Of a DNA stretch of 64,000 nucleotides, positions 8,711-17,896 are shown one piece after another (position 1 is the stretch's first letter; each line of letters begins with the position of its first letter). The position numbers and the translations under genes are program-made. Origin of the DNA: Saonia flava (GTDB lineage: Bacteria; Bacteroidota; Bacteroidia; Flavobacteriales; Flavobacteriaceae); the NCBI RefSeq assembly GCF_011927795.1, contig NZ_JAATJJ010000002.1, forward strand, positions 372,001 to 436,000, in the 5' to 3' direction. Under the pieces are notes generated by a model that saw only the letters and a list, made by a program, of their open reading frames with translations, had not been told where the DNA came from and ran no database searches.

Positions 8711-8982
8711 ATGATGTCGAATTATTCATTGATTTTTATTGTTTTTAAAAGTATTCATCGGTCGCTACGCTCGGTGGCACGGCAAATTTTATTCCCAATA
8801 CCGCAAAATCCTAAAAATACGGCCACTATGTGACCTTCTTGAGGCCTGTTATTTGGGACACGGTGACCAAAAAATGACAGGTTCCCAAACAACAGTCATG
8901 CGATTTTGCTATATTTCCTTAAAATTAGCCGCCAGCGCTCCAACCCGCACACTGCTTTCGCAGATGTCGTACATAGCGCGGC
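8710..8982 (+). repeat. R1 junction repeat, copy 4
   Basis: Full-length R1 from GATGATGTCGAATTATTC to AGCGCGGC before the core G at 8983. Confidence 0.9.
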
Positions 8983-9038
8983 GTTAGCTACAATTTTAGA
9001 CTGACGAAAATTTGAATTAATTCTTCAGATACATAAAT

Positions 9039-10076
9039 ATGAATATTGAAAGCCAACTTATTTTCTTTTTTAGTGCTCTTGGAGCCTTTAACGGCTTTTT
9101 CTTAAGTTTTTACTTTGCGTATAAAGCAAAGAAATCTGGAGTGCAATCAAATTATTTTTTAGCATTATTATTATTAGTTTTAAGTATAAGAATAGTAAAG
9201 TCTGTATTCTTTTATTTTGTTTCTGGATTGTCAACCACATTTCTTCAAATTGGTCTTTCTGCTTGTTTTTTAATAGGTCCATTTTTGTTTTTATATATCC
9301 AATCTCAAATTAGAGAAACCAAAAAATATGGTTGGCTACTTCACATCGCGCCATTTCTATTAATCATCACAGTAGTGGGCATTATATTTCCTTATTGGTC
9401 AAACAGAGAATTATGGTCGACCTATTTCTTAAGAATAATATATCTACAATGGTTAGCATATATCATTCTCTCTGGATTTATGTTAAGACCAGTCTTCAAA
9501 AAATTGTTTCATTCGTCTGAAAAATTTCAAGATAAAGATCTATGGCTCACTAGTATATTTTTTGGAACCACTTTTATTTGGATAGGTTATTTTGTGGCAT
9601 CATTTACATCATACATAGTAGGAGCATTATCTTTTTCATTTATTTTATACCTAATTATTTTAGTTTTAACTTTCCGAAGAAAAAAAACAACATTGTTTTT
9701 TGATGAGAAAGTACGTTATAAAAACAAAGAAATTGATACCATTGTTGTAGATGAAATTTCAAACAAACTCAAGCTCGTTCAAGATAAAGCACTTTTTAAA
9801 AACGCTAATATTAAACTTGCAGATGTGGCAGCAGAATTAAACACATCGCCACACACCTTATCTCAATATTTAAATGATAACTTGGGTAAATCATTTTCTT
9901 TATTTATTAATGAATATAGAATTGAAGAAGCAAAAAAACTACTACTATCAAATGATAATTTCACCATAGAAGTTATAGGTTATGAAAGTGGCTTCAACTC
10001 TAAATCAACATTCTTTACAACCTTTAAAAACATAGTAGGAATCACACCCTCGGCCTACCAAAAACAAGGGGAATAA
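9039..10076 (+). CDS. AraC-type regulator with N-terminal membrane domain
   Basis: Of its 345 residues, 1-220 hold seven hydrophobic segments starting MNIESQLIFFFSALGAFNGF. The C-terminus (about 245-345) is an AraC/XylS DNA-binding domain: a first helix-turn-helix around LADVAAELNTSPHTLSQYLN, then EYRIEEAKKLL and the second helix-turn-helix with GYESGFNSKSTFFTTFK, ending ITPSAYQK. This 7TM-AraC layout is common in Bacteroidota and usually senses an extracellular or lipidic signal. It is the first gene of a four-gene cassette (core G8983) and probably controls the NTF2-like and serine hydrolase genes behind it. Confidence 0.88.
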   Translation: MNIESQLIFFFSALGAFNGFFLSFYFAYKAKKSGVQSNYFLALLLLVLSIRIVKSVFFYFVSGLSTTFLQIGLSACFLIGPFLFLYIQSQIRETKKYGWLLHIAPFLLIITVVGIIFPYWSNRELWSTYFLRIIYLQWLAYIILSGFMLRPVFKKLFHSSEKFQDKDLWLTSIFFGTTFIWIGYFVASFTSYIVGALSFSFILYLIILVLTFRRKKTTLFFDEKVRYKNKEIDTIVVDEISNKLKLVQDKALFKNANIKLADVAAELNTSPHTLSQYLNDNLGKSFSLFINEYRIEEAKKLLLSNDNFTIEVIGYESGFNSKSTFFTTFKNIVGITPSAYQKQGE

Positions 10077-10163
10077 TCCCAAATTATAATTCCGAACTTC
10101 TAGATTATAATAGAAAACCTCTAACTACAAGAGTTTTTTCATTTTGCACCAAAACTAATAATT

Positions 10164-10712
10164 ATGTGCAAATTAAATTTACTATTATTAAATGTTATTT
10201 TTCTATTAGCGATACCATTATTAAATGGGCAAAATTCCTCGAAATCATTATTTAAAAAACAACTCGAAATTAGTTTTCTAAATACATCTTTAGATGAAGC
10301 TAGATTTGATAAAAGTTATATTCCAGAAGATAAGTTACATTATGAATCTATAATTGATAGTGAAGAAGAACAAATTAAAAAGGTTCTTAATCATTATATT
10401 GAAGGAACTGCAAATGGAGAACCTGAACGTTTAAAAGAAGCCTTCCACGAAGACTTCAATTTGTATTTTGTAAAAAACAATGACTTAGAAATTTGGTCTG
10501 GAAAGCATTACATAAGTAATGTTAAACAAGGCATTAAAAACGATAGGCAAGGCAAGATTCTATCAATAGATTATGATGGAGATGCAGCTATGGCAAAAAT
10601 AGAAATTAAGATGCCTAGCAGAAAATTAAACTTTATAGATTATTTAATGCTTCTGAAATTGGAAGGCAAATGGAAAATAATTCATAAAAGTTTTACAAAA
10701 AGACAAGCTTAA
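10164..10712 (+). CDS. Secreted NTF2-like (lumazine-binding-like) protein
   Basis: This 182-residue protein has an N-terminal signal (MCKLNLLLLNVIFLLAI, ending LNGQ). The domain at about 65-178 is typical of the SnoaL/NTF2-like group PF12893: helical start IKKVLNHYIEGTANGEPERL, then FHEDFNLYFV, a beta-hairpin with AKIEIKMPSRKLNFIDYLML, and the closing KLEGKWKIIHKSF. Such proteins bind small ligands or are inactive relatives of isomerases. It lies between an AraC regulator and two serine hydrolases in one cassette; co-transcription with the next gene is likely (39-base gap). Confidence 0.8.
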   Translation: MCKLNLLLLNVIFLLAIPLLNGQNSSKSLFKKQLEISFLNTSLDEARFDKSYIPEDKLHYESIIDSEEEQIKKVLNHYIEGTANGEPERLKEAFHEDFNLYFVKNNDLEIWSGKHYISNVKQGIKNDRQGKILSIDYDGDAAMAKIEIKMPSRKLNFIDYLMLLKLEGKWKIIHKSFTKRQA

Positions 10713-10751
10713 AAATAATAAGACTATCAACGAATTAAAAATCTATTCAAT

Positions 10752-12269
10752 ATGAAAACAATATTAAATATATCATTATTAGCAACACTTATATTATGTA
10801 TAAGTTCTTGTGTGCAAGAAAAAAAATATAGACAAAAATCTCTTGTTGGACTGGATTCAGAAATTGAAAATCTAATTGCAGAACACCACGCTGCTGGAAT
10901 TGCAGTAGCTGTTGTAAAAGGCGGAAAAACCATATACACCGAAGGTTTTGGGTATCGCGACTATGAAAACAAACTGGCTGTAGACGAACATACTGTCTTT
11001 GGCATAGGGTCTTGTACCAAGGCATTTACTGCTAGTGTTTTAGGCACTTTACAAGATGAGGGGAAATTAAAGTTTACAGACACCCCAAATACATACTTAC
11101 CCAATCTAGAATTTTATAACCAAGGAATGAATGATTCTATTCAGATCAAGAATCTTTTAACGCACAGTACAGGGATAAATAGCTGGCCGTCAGAATCTAC
11201 AGCTATATTATTTATTACGCCAAACAAATATGATCTTATCCCCAGAATTAAACAAATAAAACCTTTAACGGGCGTAAACAAAAGTTGGATCTATAATAAT
11301 TTAATGTATTCAATTGCAGGAATGGTCGCCGAAAAAGCTTCTGGAAAAAGCCTAGAAAACCAGTGGCAAGAAAAAATATTTAATCCGCTGGGAATGAGCA
11401 ATAGTTATGTAGGCTGGGAAGAAGCATCAGAAAACAAAAACTTCTCACATGGGTATGCTGTAGATAGTATTACACCAAGCAAAGTTTTGCAAGAAGATAT
11501 GGCTACAAGAGGAGCAGGTGGCGCAATTTATAGTTCTGTAAATGATATGTCAAAATGGATGCAATTATGGCTTAATGAAGGTGAATATGATAACAAACAG
11601 ATACTCTCGAAAAAATATGTGCAATCTGCCACCAGCTTTTTAAACAAATTACCAGATAATCCAAGAGACAGTTTAAATCCTGTGGATAGATATTATGGCT
11701 ATGGTTGGGGAAATTGGATTCATAGAGGGTATAAACGTGTAGAGCATTCAGGAGGGACTTCTGGTTATGTCTCTAATGTAGTCTTATATCCAGAAGAAAA
11801 ATTAGGCATTGTTGTTTTATCAAATCAAACAACAACATCCCTATCCTCAATGATTACTAATCGTATTGTGGAGCGTTTATATCCAGAACTAAAAGAAAAC
11901 AAACTAGAAACCAGGTTCGGACAAACATTTACTATTGCTCCTGCAGATACGCCTACAATACAAAACCCAAAGAATAGACCCTCTTACGAACTGTCTAAAT
12001 TAACAGGTACATATATGCATCCAGGATTTGGAGAATTTAAAATTTATTTAAAAGACAAAACACTTTTTGCAGATTTTCCATTAACTACCTTTAGGTTAGA
12101 ATATACGGGAGATAATACATTTATTGATCATCATACCACTCAAATACCTCTTACTTACTGGAATTTTATGAATTTAGTTTTTCAAGAAAATACTGAGAAC
12201 AACACCATAAACAGTGTTTCTATAAATCTAGATGAAGAGCCTGTAATATTTACTAGACAAAACAACTAA
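10752..12269 (+). CDS. Lipoprotein beta-lactamase-fold serine hydrolase
   Basis: This 505-residue protein has a lipoprotein signal (CISSC, lipid Cys20). The beta-lactamase/PBP-like domain has SCTK (Ser87, Lys90), YNN at 181-183 and HSGG at 332-335, so all three active-site motifs are present. After about residue 400 a beta-rich tail (LTGTYMHPGFGEFKIY) resembles the DUF3471 domain often attached to these hydrolases. The lipid anchor places it in the outer membrane or periplasm. It stops three bases before the start of a second serine hydrolase, so the two are translationally linked. Confidence 0.88.
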   Translation: MKTILNISLLATLILCISSCVQEKKYRQKSLVGLDSEIENLIAEHHAAGIAVAVVKGGKTIYTEGFGYRDYENKLAVDEHTVFGIGSCTKAFTASVLGTLQDEGKLKFTDTPNTYLPNLEFYNQGMNDSIQIKNLLTHSTGINSWPSESTAILFITPNKYDLIPRIKQIKPLTGVNKSWIYNNLMYSIAGMVAEKASGKSLENQWQEKIFNPLGMSNSYVGWEEASENKNFSHGYAVDSITPSKVLQEDMATRGAGGAIYSSVNDMSKWMQLWLNEGEYDNKQILSKKYVQSATSFLNKLPDNPRDSLNPVDRYYGYGWGNWIHRGYKRVEHSGGTSGYVSNVVLYPEEKLGIVVLSNQTTTSLSSMITNRIVERLYPELKENKLETRFGQTFTIAPADTPTIQNPKNRPSYELSKLTGTYMHPGFGEFKIYLKDKTLFADFPLTTFRLEYTGDNTFIDHHTTQIPLTYWNFMNLVFQENTENNTINSVSINLDEEPVIFTRQNN

Positions 12270-12272
12270 CTT

Positions 12273-13742
12273 ATGAAACCAAAAAAGACACTCACAGTAT
12301 TTTTATCTGCTATGCTACTTATTCTTATTACGTGCATTACGTGCGAAACCAGTAATGCACAAAGCATAACGCAAGAGATTAATAATTTTGAAAACACTCT
12401 TTTACCACCTATACTAGTATCTAATGAACCTGTCAAAAAATTCAACCTATTAGACAGAATGAAACATCATAATATCCCTGGAGTAAGTATTGCGGTTGTA
12501 AAAAATGGTAAACTTCACTGGGCAAAAGGGTATGGAAAACGCACCGCAGGAAAAGAAGCCCTAGTAGATGATAAAACTTTGTTTCAAGCGGCTTCAGTTA
12601 CTAAACCATTTGCAGCATTGGGAGTATTAAAATTAGTTGAAAAGGGGGAAATAAAACTAGACGTAAATGTAAATAACTATTTAAAAGACTGGCAAATACC
12701 AAATAACGAATTTACAAAAAAGGAAAAGGTAACAGTTAGAAGATTGTTGTCTCATACAGCTGGAATTAGTGGTCACGGATTTGATGGGTATCCTCAAACG
12801 GAAAATATACCAACTACAATAGAAGTTTTAAATGGAGAAGGAAATTCGCGTAGTGTAGTTGTAGATAACATTCCTGGGGAAGTATGGCGTTATTCTGGTG
12901 GAGGGTATGTAATACTCCAAAAACTAATAGAAGATGTTACGGGTTTACCCTTTGATGTTTATATGAATACTGAAATATTAGAACCATTACATATGACAAG
13001 TAGCACATTTCAACAGCCCTTAGATAGAACGATTTATAAAAATGTAAGTTCTGCACATACTAATGATGGAAAAGTCGTAGTTGGTGATTGGCATAATTAT
13101 CCCGAAAAAGGAGCAGGTGGATTATGGTCTACTCCTACAGATATTGCTAAATATTGTATTGAAATTCAAAACATCATGGCAGGAAAAGAAAGTGTTCTTT
13201 TGAAAAAAGAAACCATAGAACAGATGCTTACAAAAGGGTTAAATAACTGGGGATTAGGTGTTAGAATTGATGGAGAAGGAGACTCATTAAGATTTGCTCA
13301 CGATGGTAAAAACGAAGGATTCTTTGCAGATTTTTTAGCTTTTGCCCATAAAGGTAGCGCTGTCGTCATACTAACAAATGGCAATACCGGAACATTAGTT
13401 AAAGAATTGTTAAAGTCCATTTCTAATACTTACAACTGGGATACACACCACCAAAGAACGGTGGATGTCGTAGCCGTTTCTTCTGAAAAGTTAGCGGATT
13501 ATACTGGAAGATATCTTTGGACAGATAGACCTAGTTCTAATTGGATTATAGAATTAGTTTTACAGGATGAAAAACTGCACTTTATTGCTTCAGGATTTCC
13601 AACCAATATACTAACACCGCAAGGCAACAATAGATTTATTGACATAGAAACTGAAGTAGAAGTACATTTCAAAACTTCTGATTTAGGTATAATAAATGGA
13701 CTAACGTGGAGAGGACGTTTTAATTTCGAGAAAGTGAACTAA
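12273..13742 (+). CDS. Secreted beta-lactamase-fold serine hydrolase
   Basis: Its 489 residues begin with a signal peptide ending near SNAQ (residue 30). Motifs are SVTK (Ser108, Lys111), YSG at 207-209 and HDG followed by KNEGF as third box. The domain resembles EstB/PBP-type class C enzymes; a C-terminal beta-barrel-like tail (LADYTGRYLW, EVEVHFKTSDLG) follows. Only three bases separate it from the upstream serine hydrolase, so both belong to one operon under the 7TM-AraC gene. It is the last gene of the cassette, and TGTAGCTAAC, the mate of the core at 8983, begins five bases after the stop. Confidence 0.87.
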   Translation: MKPKKTLTVFLSAMLLILITCITCETSNAQSITQEINNFENTLLPPILVSNEPVKKFNLLDRMKHHNIPGVSIAVVKNGKLHWAKGYGKRTAGKEALVDDKTLFQAASVTKPFAALGVLKLVEKGEIKLDVNVNNYLKDWQIPNNEFTKKEKVTVRRLLSHTAGISGHGFDGYPQTENIPTTIEVLNGEGNSRSVVVDNIPGEVWRYSGGGYVILQKLIEDVTGLPFDVYMNTEILEPLHMTSSTFQQPLDRTIYKNVSSAHTNDGKVVVGDWHNYPEKGAGGLWSTPTDIAKYCIEIQNIMAGKESVLLKKETIEQMLTKGLNNWGLGVRIDGEGDSLRFAHDGKNEGFFADFLAFAHKGSAVVILTNGNTGTLVKELLKSISNTYNWDTHHQRTVDVVAVSSEKLADYTGRYLWTDRPSSNWIIELVLQDEKLHFIASGFPTNILTPQGNNRFIDIETEVEVHFKTSDLGIINGLTWRGRFNFEKVN

Positions 13743-13757
13743 AAACTGTAGCTAACA

Positions 13758-13867
13758 AAGAACTGAGGTGAAAAACAAACAAATTCTTCCTTGATTAGAA
13801 TTAAACTTAAGAAGAACTGAGGTGAAAAACAAACAAATTCTTCCTTAATCAGAATCAAACTTAAGAA
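13758..13867 (+). repeat. 54-base tandem duplication inside an attC
   Basis: Two copies of a segment starting AAGAACTGAGGTGAAAAACA and ending AAACTTAAG lie head to tail (13758-13811, 13812-13867) with a few differences. A single copy occurs at 2755-2808 and a partial one near 19421. Confidence 0.85.
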
Positions 13868-14134
13868 GTGTATAATTCATTGATTTTTATTGTTTTTAAA
13901 TGTATTCATCGGTCGCTGCGCTCGGTGGCACGGCAAATTTTATTCCCAATACCACAAAATCCAAAAGATACGGCCTCTATGTGGCCTTCTTGATGGCCTG
14001 TTATTTGGGACACGGTGCCCAAAAAATGACAAATTCCCAAATAACAGTCATGCGATTTTGCTATATTTCCTTAAAATTCGCCACCAGCGCTCCAGCTCGC
14101 ACACTGCTTTCGCAGATGTCATACGTAGCGCGGC
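13868..14134 (+). repeat. R1 junction repeat, copy 5
   Basis: Full-length R1 from GTATAATTCATTGATTT to AGCGCGGC. Here the left end joins the attC arm smoothly, without the GATGATGTCG leader. Confidence 0.9.
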
Positions 14135-14189
14135 GTTGGCTGTAATACTGAATAAGAATTTTTTTTTAAATAATATTATTATTAAATAT

Positions 14190-14888
14190 ATGACTTCAAG
14201 AACTACGATTAAATTAATATTTCTTCAATTATTAATTTTTTTTTCGACAAAATCATTTTCTCAAAATTCTGAAAAATTTTACAACCACCAATCAGCAGCG
14301 ATTGAATTAGATAGTATATCGAAAAGAGTTAAGTCAGGATTGCCGTATCAGATAAATCCAACCTTAATACAGTATATTTATGAGCAACAAGAAAAATTTC
14401 CAGAAATACCAGAAGATTCAAGTTCTAGGGTCAAAATGGGAATTATAGCACCTACTTTTACGCAAATTTCAGTAATTCTGAAATCTCAATTAATTCCACC
14501 TCAGGATTCAATTTCAAAAGAACAGGCTATGTTAGCTGCTACTACAGGATATCAATCTGTAAAAATAATTTCATTATCAAATGAATTCATAAATTCTTTA
14601 GATGAAGATTCTTATAATTACAAAACCCGTTTGAGAGGATTTAATCAAGGAGTCAAAGGGCTACAGGAGTTTCTTTTAGGCTACACTACAATGACATTTA
14701 TAGAAAATCAAAACGAGAAAGTAGATGACATATTAATTTCAAGTCTTTTAAATTTTGCTCCAAAAATTATCAATGAATTTCCTTTAGATAAAAAGGAAAA
14801 TACAATTGATTTACTTAAATCATCAATTGAAGGAGAAGAGGATATACGCTTAATGAATGAATTCAATAATTTTATTAAATCGTTGTAA
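14190..14888 (+). CDS. Secreted hypothetical protein, cassette 9
   Basis: The start is MTSRTTIKLIFLQLL; the in-frame extension to 13890 is R1 sequence and is rejected. A signal peptide ends around KSFSQ (residue 25). The mature part of about 207 residues is mostly helical and hydrophilic, with no cysteines or recognisable catalytic motif (PEIPEDSSSRVKMGIIAPTF; FNQGVKGLQEFLLGYTT). No family recognised. It is the sole gene of its cassette. The start GTTGGCTG does not match the following R'' (TTGCTAAC), so this unit may be a hybrid. Confidence 0.65.
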   Translation: MTSRTTIKLIFLQLLIFFSTKSFSQNSEKFYNHQSAAIELDSISKRVKSGLPYQINPTLIQYIYEQQEKFPEIPEDSSSRVKMGIIAPTFTQISVILKSQLIPPQDSISKEQAMLAATTGYQSVKIISLSNEFINSLDEDSYNYKTRLRGFNQGVKGLQEFLLGYTTMTFIENQNEKVDDILISSLLNFAPKIINEFPLDKKENTIDLLKSSIEGEEDIRLMNEFNNFIKSL

Positions 14889-14902
14889 TGGAATGTACTA
14901 TT

Positions 14903-15065
14903 GCTAACAACGCATAAAATTAATTGCTTGGTACAAGCTTGCTTACGAAAATCCTCGCGGATTTTCTATTCGGTTTGTATTTCATTTTGACCAGTCCTAA
15001 AAAAAAGTGTGCAAAACATTAATATATAACATTACATATTGTAATTGTTAGTCAGTAACAATATT
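14903..15065 (+). other. attC-like site, right side decayed
   Basis: GCTAACAACGCATAAAATTAATTGCTTG with an AAAATCCTCGCGGATTTT hairpin is the same arm type as the site at 17882. No clear CCG|TT core is seen before the next gene; a GTTAGTC near 15047 is the best candidate. Confidence 0.5.
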
Positions 15066-15115
15066 AGTTTTTGGTCGTCGCTATTTTATATCATCACAAA
15101 GTAAAACTTAAAATT

Positions 15116-15793
15116 ATGACTGAAAATAGTGAGCAAAAGGAAATACAGAAGCAAGCCAAAATTGTAGGATTCACCTATTTGGTAACGACTTTAATTGGTT
15201 TTTTAAATAATTTTTTGATTAAACCTGGCTTGCATAAAACTGAAACACTGCTGCAATCAGAATTTCAATTTAGGATAGGTGTGATGTTAGATGTATTAAT
15301 GTATGCCCTCGTAATGTGGATGGCTGTAGCACTTTATCTACTCACAAAATCTATTCACAAAAATCGAGCTATACTTGGATTTGTTTTTAGAGCAGCAGAG
15401 GCTGTTATTGGTTTTGTAATTGTACTAATATATTTAGCCCCTTTAACCATTTTAAAGAAAGCTGGGAACTATCATTTTAATGATGACAATCTTCATTCAT
15501 TAGCATCTGTATTTTTTAACATATACAGTATGGGTTCTAATCTTCACCTAATTTTAATGAGCATTGGTGCAATTATATTTATGTCGTTATTACAAACTGC
15601 TTCGTACATACCAAAATGGCTGGGTTATTGGGGATTGCTTACCTACGTGACTGTATTATTAGGCTTTTCATTACAAATACTATTGCCTGAATTTCCTCGT
15701 AATCTTATGATGGTTATGGCTCCAGGCGCCTTGTTCGAACTAATATTTGGAATATGGCTTTTGGTAAAAGGAGTAAATCTTAAGAAAGTTTGA
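15116..15793 (+). CDS. DUF4386 family integral membrane protein
   Basis: The start is taken at MTENSEQKEIQKQ; an earlier in-frame TTG-type start (15071) lies in the attC remnant. The 225 residues hold six hydrophobic segments and the family pattern QAKIVGFTYLVTTLIGFLNNF at the first helix, followed by FRIGVMLDVLMYALVMWMAVALY and later PKWLGYWGLLTYV. DUF4386 proteins are widespread small membrane proteins of unknown function in Bacteroidota and Firmicutes. It is the single gene of its cassette, with ACACAAC about 45 bases after the stop. Confidence 0.85.
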   Translation: MTENSEQKEIQKQAKIVGFTYLVTTLIGFLNNFLIKPGLHKTETLLQSEFQFRIGVMLDVLMYALVMWMAVALYLLTKSIHKNRAILGFVFRAAEAVIGFVIVLIYLAPLTILKKAGNYHFNDDNLHSLASVFFNIYSMGSNLHLILMSIGAIIFMSLLQTASYIPKWLGYWGLLTYVTVLLGFSLQILLPEFPRNLMMVMAPGALFELIFGIWLLVKGVNLKKV

Positions 15794-15836
15794 AAATTAT
15801 TCAAGGATTTTTATTGCGAGAACGGAATAAAAACGA

Positions 15837-15964
15837 AAACACAACAACGGCTATAATTCATTGCGGCAGAATTTCCCTCCGGAAATTCTTACCTTGCAAT
15901 GAAGGTTTGGTAATATCGGAATAGTCCTAGGGGACAATTCCACAACGAAACCATAGCCAAACCG
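15837..15964 (+). other. attC-like site of cassette 10
   Basis: R'' AACACAAC is followed by arm AACGGCTATAATTCATTGCGG, which pairs with the distal GAAACCATAGCCAAACCG. A GAATTTCC/GGAAATTC hairpin lies inside. The core G is at 15964, abutting a short R1. The matching cassette start is not visible. Confidence 0.7.
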
Positions 15965-16008
15965 ATGATGTCGAATTATTCATCGGTCGCTGCGCTTGGT
16001 GGCACGGC
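15964..16008 (+). repeat. Minimal R1 derivative, 45 bases
   Basis: It keeps the R1 left end GATGATGTCGAATTATTCAT joined to CGGTCGCTGCGC...GGCACGGC and then the core GTTACC. The left internal deletion is bounded by the two ATTCAT repeats of full R1. Confidence 0.85.
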
Positions 16009-16035
16009 GTTACCTACAATATCAAAAACTACTAT

Positions 16036-17118
16036 ATGAGACCTATAATTGTATTATACCTTTTATTCTTCGTATACACGGGTCAAGCACAGCTGACAGA
16101 CAAATTAAAACCATCTATCTCAGGACTATCAACAATCAGTCTGGAAAAGGCGGGATTTCATAAGGATTCCATTCTCAATCTTTTATCTCTTATAAACAAT
16201 ACTCCTCCCAATGACTTCCGAGGACTTGTAGTTATTAAAAACAATAAAATCGTATTAGAAGAATACTTCAATACTTATTGGAGAAATTCTATTCATGATA
16301 TTCGATCTGCTGGTAAAAGTGTAACAGCACTGTTATTGGGAATCGCATTAGAAGAAGGATTAGTCCAAAATCTAGATCAAAATGTATATTCGTTTTTTGA
16401 TAAAAGCAAATACCCAAATATTAATAAGGATTACAAACAGGTTACACTGCGACACCTACTGAATATGTCATCAGGACTAGATGCCGACACAAATAATCCT
16501 CAAACAACCGGTCATGCCGTTAACTGGATTGCAAAGGATAATTGGCGTGATTTTCTTCTTCAGGTGCCTCTAACATCTGTACCTGGAAGCAGATATATCT
16601 ATGCTGACATCAACCCTCTTCTTATTTCGTCAATTATAGAGGAAACCTCTGGAATGAGCCTAAAAGATTTTGCGAAGAAAAAACTGTTTAACCCTTTGGG
16701 TATTGATCAGGTATATTGGTATACGAATTCAGCCGGTCAGACTGGAGCCGCTGGTAATTTATATATTTCAACCTTGGATTTCGCCAAATTGGGTGTTCTG
16801 GTTGCAAATGAAGGACGTTGGGGAAATAGACAAATTATCAATCCCGATTTTATAAGAAGTTTATATGAAGAAACTTTTGATCTCACTCAAGACAATCCTT
16901 ATTCTGATGGATATGGCATGTTGTGGTATAAATCACACCGTACTTTTGGAGTTAACAAGTTGGATTATATCTACGCATCTGGTAACGGAGGTAATCTCTT
17001 AATCGTCGTCCCTGAAATAGAAATGGTGATTGCATTAACTTCCAGTGCATACGGTCCAGGGATTGGTCATGGAAGATCATATACTATCATGAGCAAAATT
17101 TTGGCCTCTATTAAATAA
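16036..17118 (+). CDS. Secreted beta-lactamase-fold serine hydrolase
   Basis: This 360-residue protein has a signal peptide (ends near GQAQ, residue 19). SAGK at 91-94 gives Ser91/Lys94 as the catalytic pair, followed by SVTALLLG as in class C serine hydrolases. The second box is YAD at 189-191 rather than YSN or YAN, and the third is a Gly-rich SGNGGN. Length and motifs fit the 6-aminohexanoate-dimer hydrolase/EstB group; the substrate is unknown. It is alone in its cassette (GTTACCTACA at 16009; TGCAGCTAAC at 17138 pairs at 8 of 10). Confidence 0.87.
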   Translation: MRPIIVLYLLFFVYTGQAQLTDKLKPSISGLSTISLEKAGFHKDSILNLLSLINNTPPNDFRGLVVIKNNKIVLEEYFNTYWRNSIHDIRSAGKSVTALLLGIALEEGLVQNLDQNVYSFFDKSKYPNINKDYKQVTLRHLLNMSSGLDADTNNPQTTGHAVNWIAKDNWRDFLLQVPLTSVPGSRYIYADINPLLISSIIEETSGMSLKDFAKKKLFNPLGIDQVYWYTNSAGQTGAAGNLYISTLDFAKLGVLVANEGRWGNRQIINPDFIRSLYEETFDLTQDNPYSDGYGMLWYKSHRTFGVNKLDYIYASGNGGNLLIVVPEIEMVIALTSSAYGPGIGHGRSYTIMSKILASIK

Positions 17119-17137
17119 GTTTAACTCATAATAATAC

Positions 17138-17300
17138 TGCAGCTAACAACGTGTAAAATTACTCATATCAATTCTATTGTTTTTTTAAAGGAATTCATGT
17201 GTTCGCTCCACTCGGAAGGCAAGGTTCAATTGTCCCTTAAAAACAAGTGAATAAATTCACTATTTTTAAAAGCCAGAACCTCACTACGTTTAGCGGGGCG
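17138..17300 (+). other. attC-like site of cassette 11, ancestral R1 type
   Basis: The R'' runs straight into a diverged R1 core (ATTCTATTGTTTTTTTAAAGG, ATTCATGTGTTCGCTCCACTC). This suggests R1 is itself a long attC variant. It ends CGGGGCG|TTGTAAAC (G17300). Confidence 0.7.
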
Positions 17301-17317
17301 TTGTAAACAATTTAAAA

Positions 17318-17896
17318 ATGAAACTAACTTTAATAAAATTCATAGAAAAGAATATTTCAGGAAAAAAGGTTTTAGGTCTTTTTATCTTGACCAATCTTGT
17401 TTACACCTTTATGCTGACTGTTACAATTCCCAACACAATGGAATTCTCTAACGGAATGAAATTATTGGATATGATGCCCACAGGATATGATTTGAATTAT
17501 GTAAGTGAATTATTCACTTCGCTTGGAGAAAATGGACGTTTGACATATCTAACCAACCAAATACCTGTTGATATGATTTATCCACTACTATTCGGACTTT
17601 CTTACTGTTTGCTTTTGGGATATTTCTTAAAAAAAATGAACAACTTAAATTCCCCATATATTTATCTCTGCCTAATACCGATAATTGCCGGAATTGCAGA
17701 TTATTTGGAAAATATCGGAATTATCACAATGCTTAAAAACTATCCAGAATTGAAAGAGACTGCAGTTTATACAACTAATATATTTTCAGTTATAAAAAGC
17801 ATTTCAACAAGTATATTTTTTATTGCATTAATAGTAGTCTTAATAACACTTGGAATTAAAGTATTAAACAGAAAAACAAGTGCTAACACCGTATAA
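17318..17896 (+). CDS. Hypothetical multi-pass membrane protein
   Basis: This 192-residue protein has four or five hydrophobic segments (about 18-37, 80-100, 112-130, 150-180) and a soluble stretch at 40-80 containing MKLLDMMPTGYDL. No family recognised. The start lies 17 bases after core GTTGTAAAC. The final codons (KTSANTV) and the stop lie inside the following attC, whose inverse core GCTAAC is at 17882-17887, so the C-terminus is shaped by the site as in the gene at position 23. The attC R'' does not match the cassette start, so gene and site may have been joined by deletion. Confidence 0.7.
   Translation: MKLTLIKFIEKNISGKKVLGLFILTNLVYTFMLTVTIPNTMEFSNGMKLLDMMPTGYDLNYVSELFTSLGENGRLTYLTNQIPVDMIYPLLFGLSYCLLLGYFLKKMNNLNSPYIYLCLIPIIAGIADYLENIGIITMLKNYPELKETAVYTTNIFSVIKSISTSIFFIALIVVLITLGIKVLNRKTSANTV

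Larger units (their letters stand above)
13747..14135 (+). other. attC-like site of the four-gene cassette, containing R1
   Basis: R'' TGTAGCTAAC (13747-13756) is a 10/10 complement of the start at 8983, proving that 4.8 kb move as one unit. A duplicated 54-base segment and a full R1 follow. The site ends at GGCG|TTGGC (G14135). Confidence 0.8.

Noticed and set aside
13890..14189. Long N-terminal extensions of cassette genes through R1 or attC (7648 to 7809, 13890 to 14189, 34224 to 34481, 2154 to 2297, 1606 to 1662)
   Set aside because: Each extension crosses the cassette core, and the downstream start is followed by a signal peptide or conserved domain start. The true start is the inner ATG.
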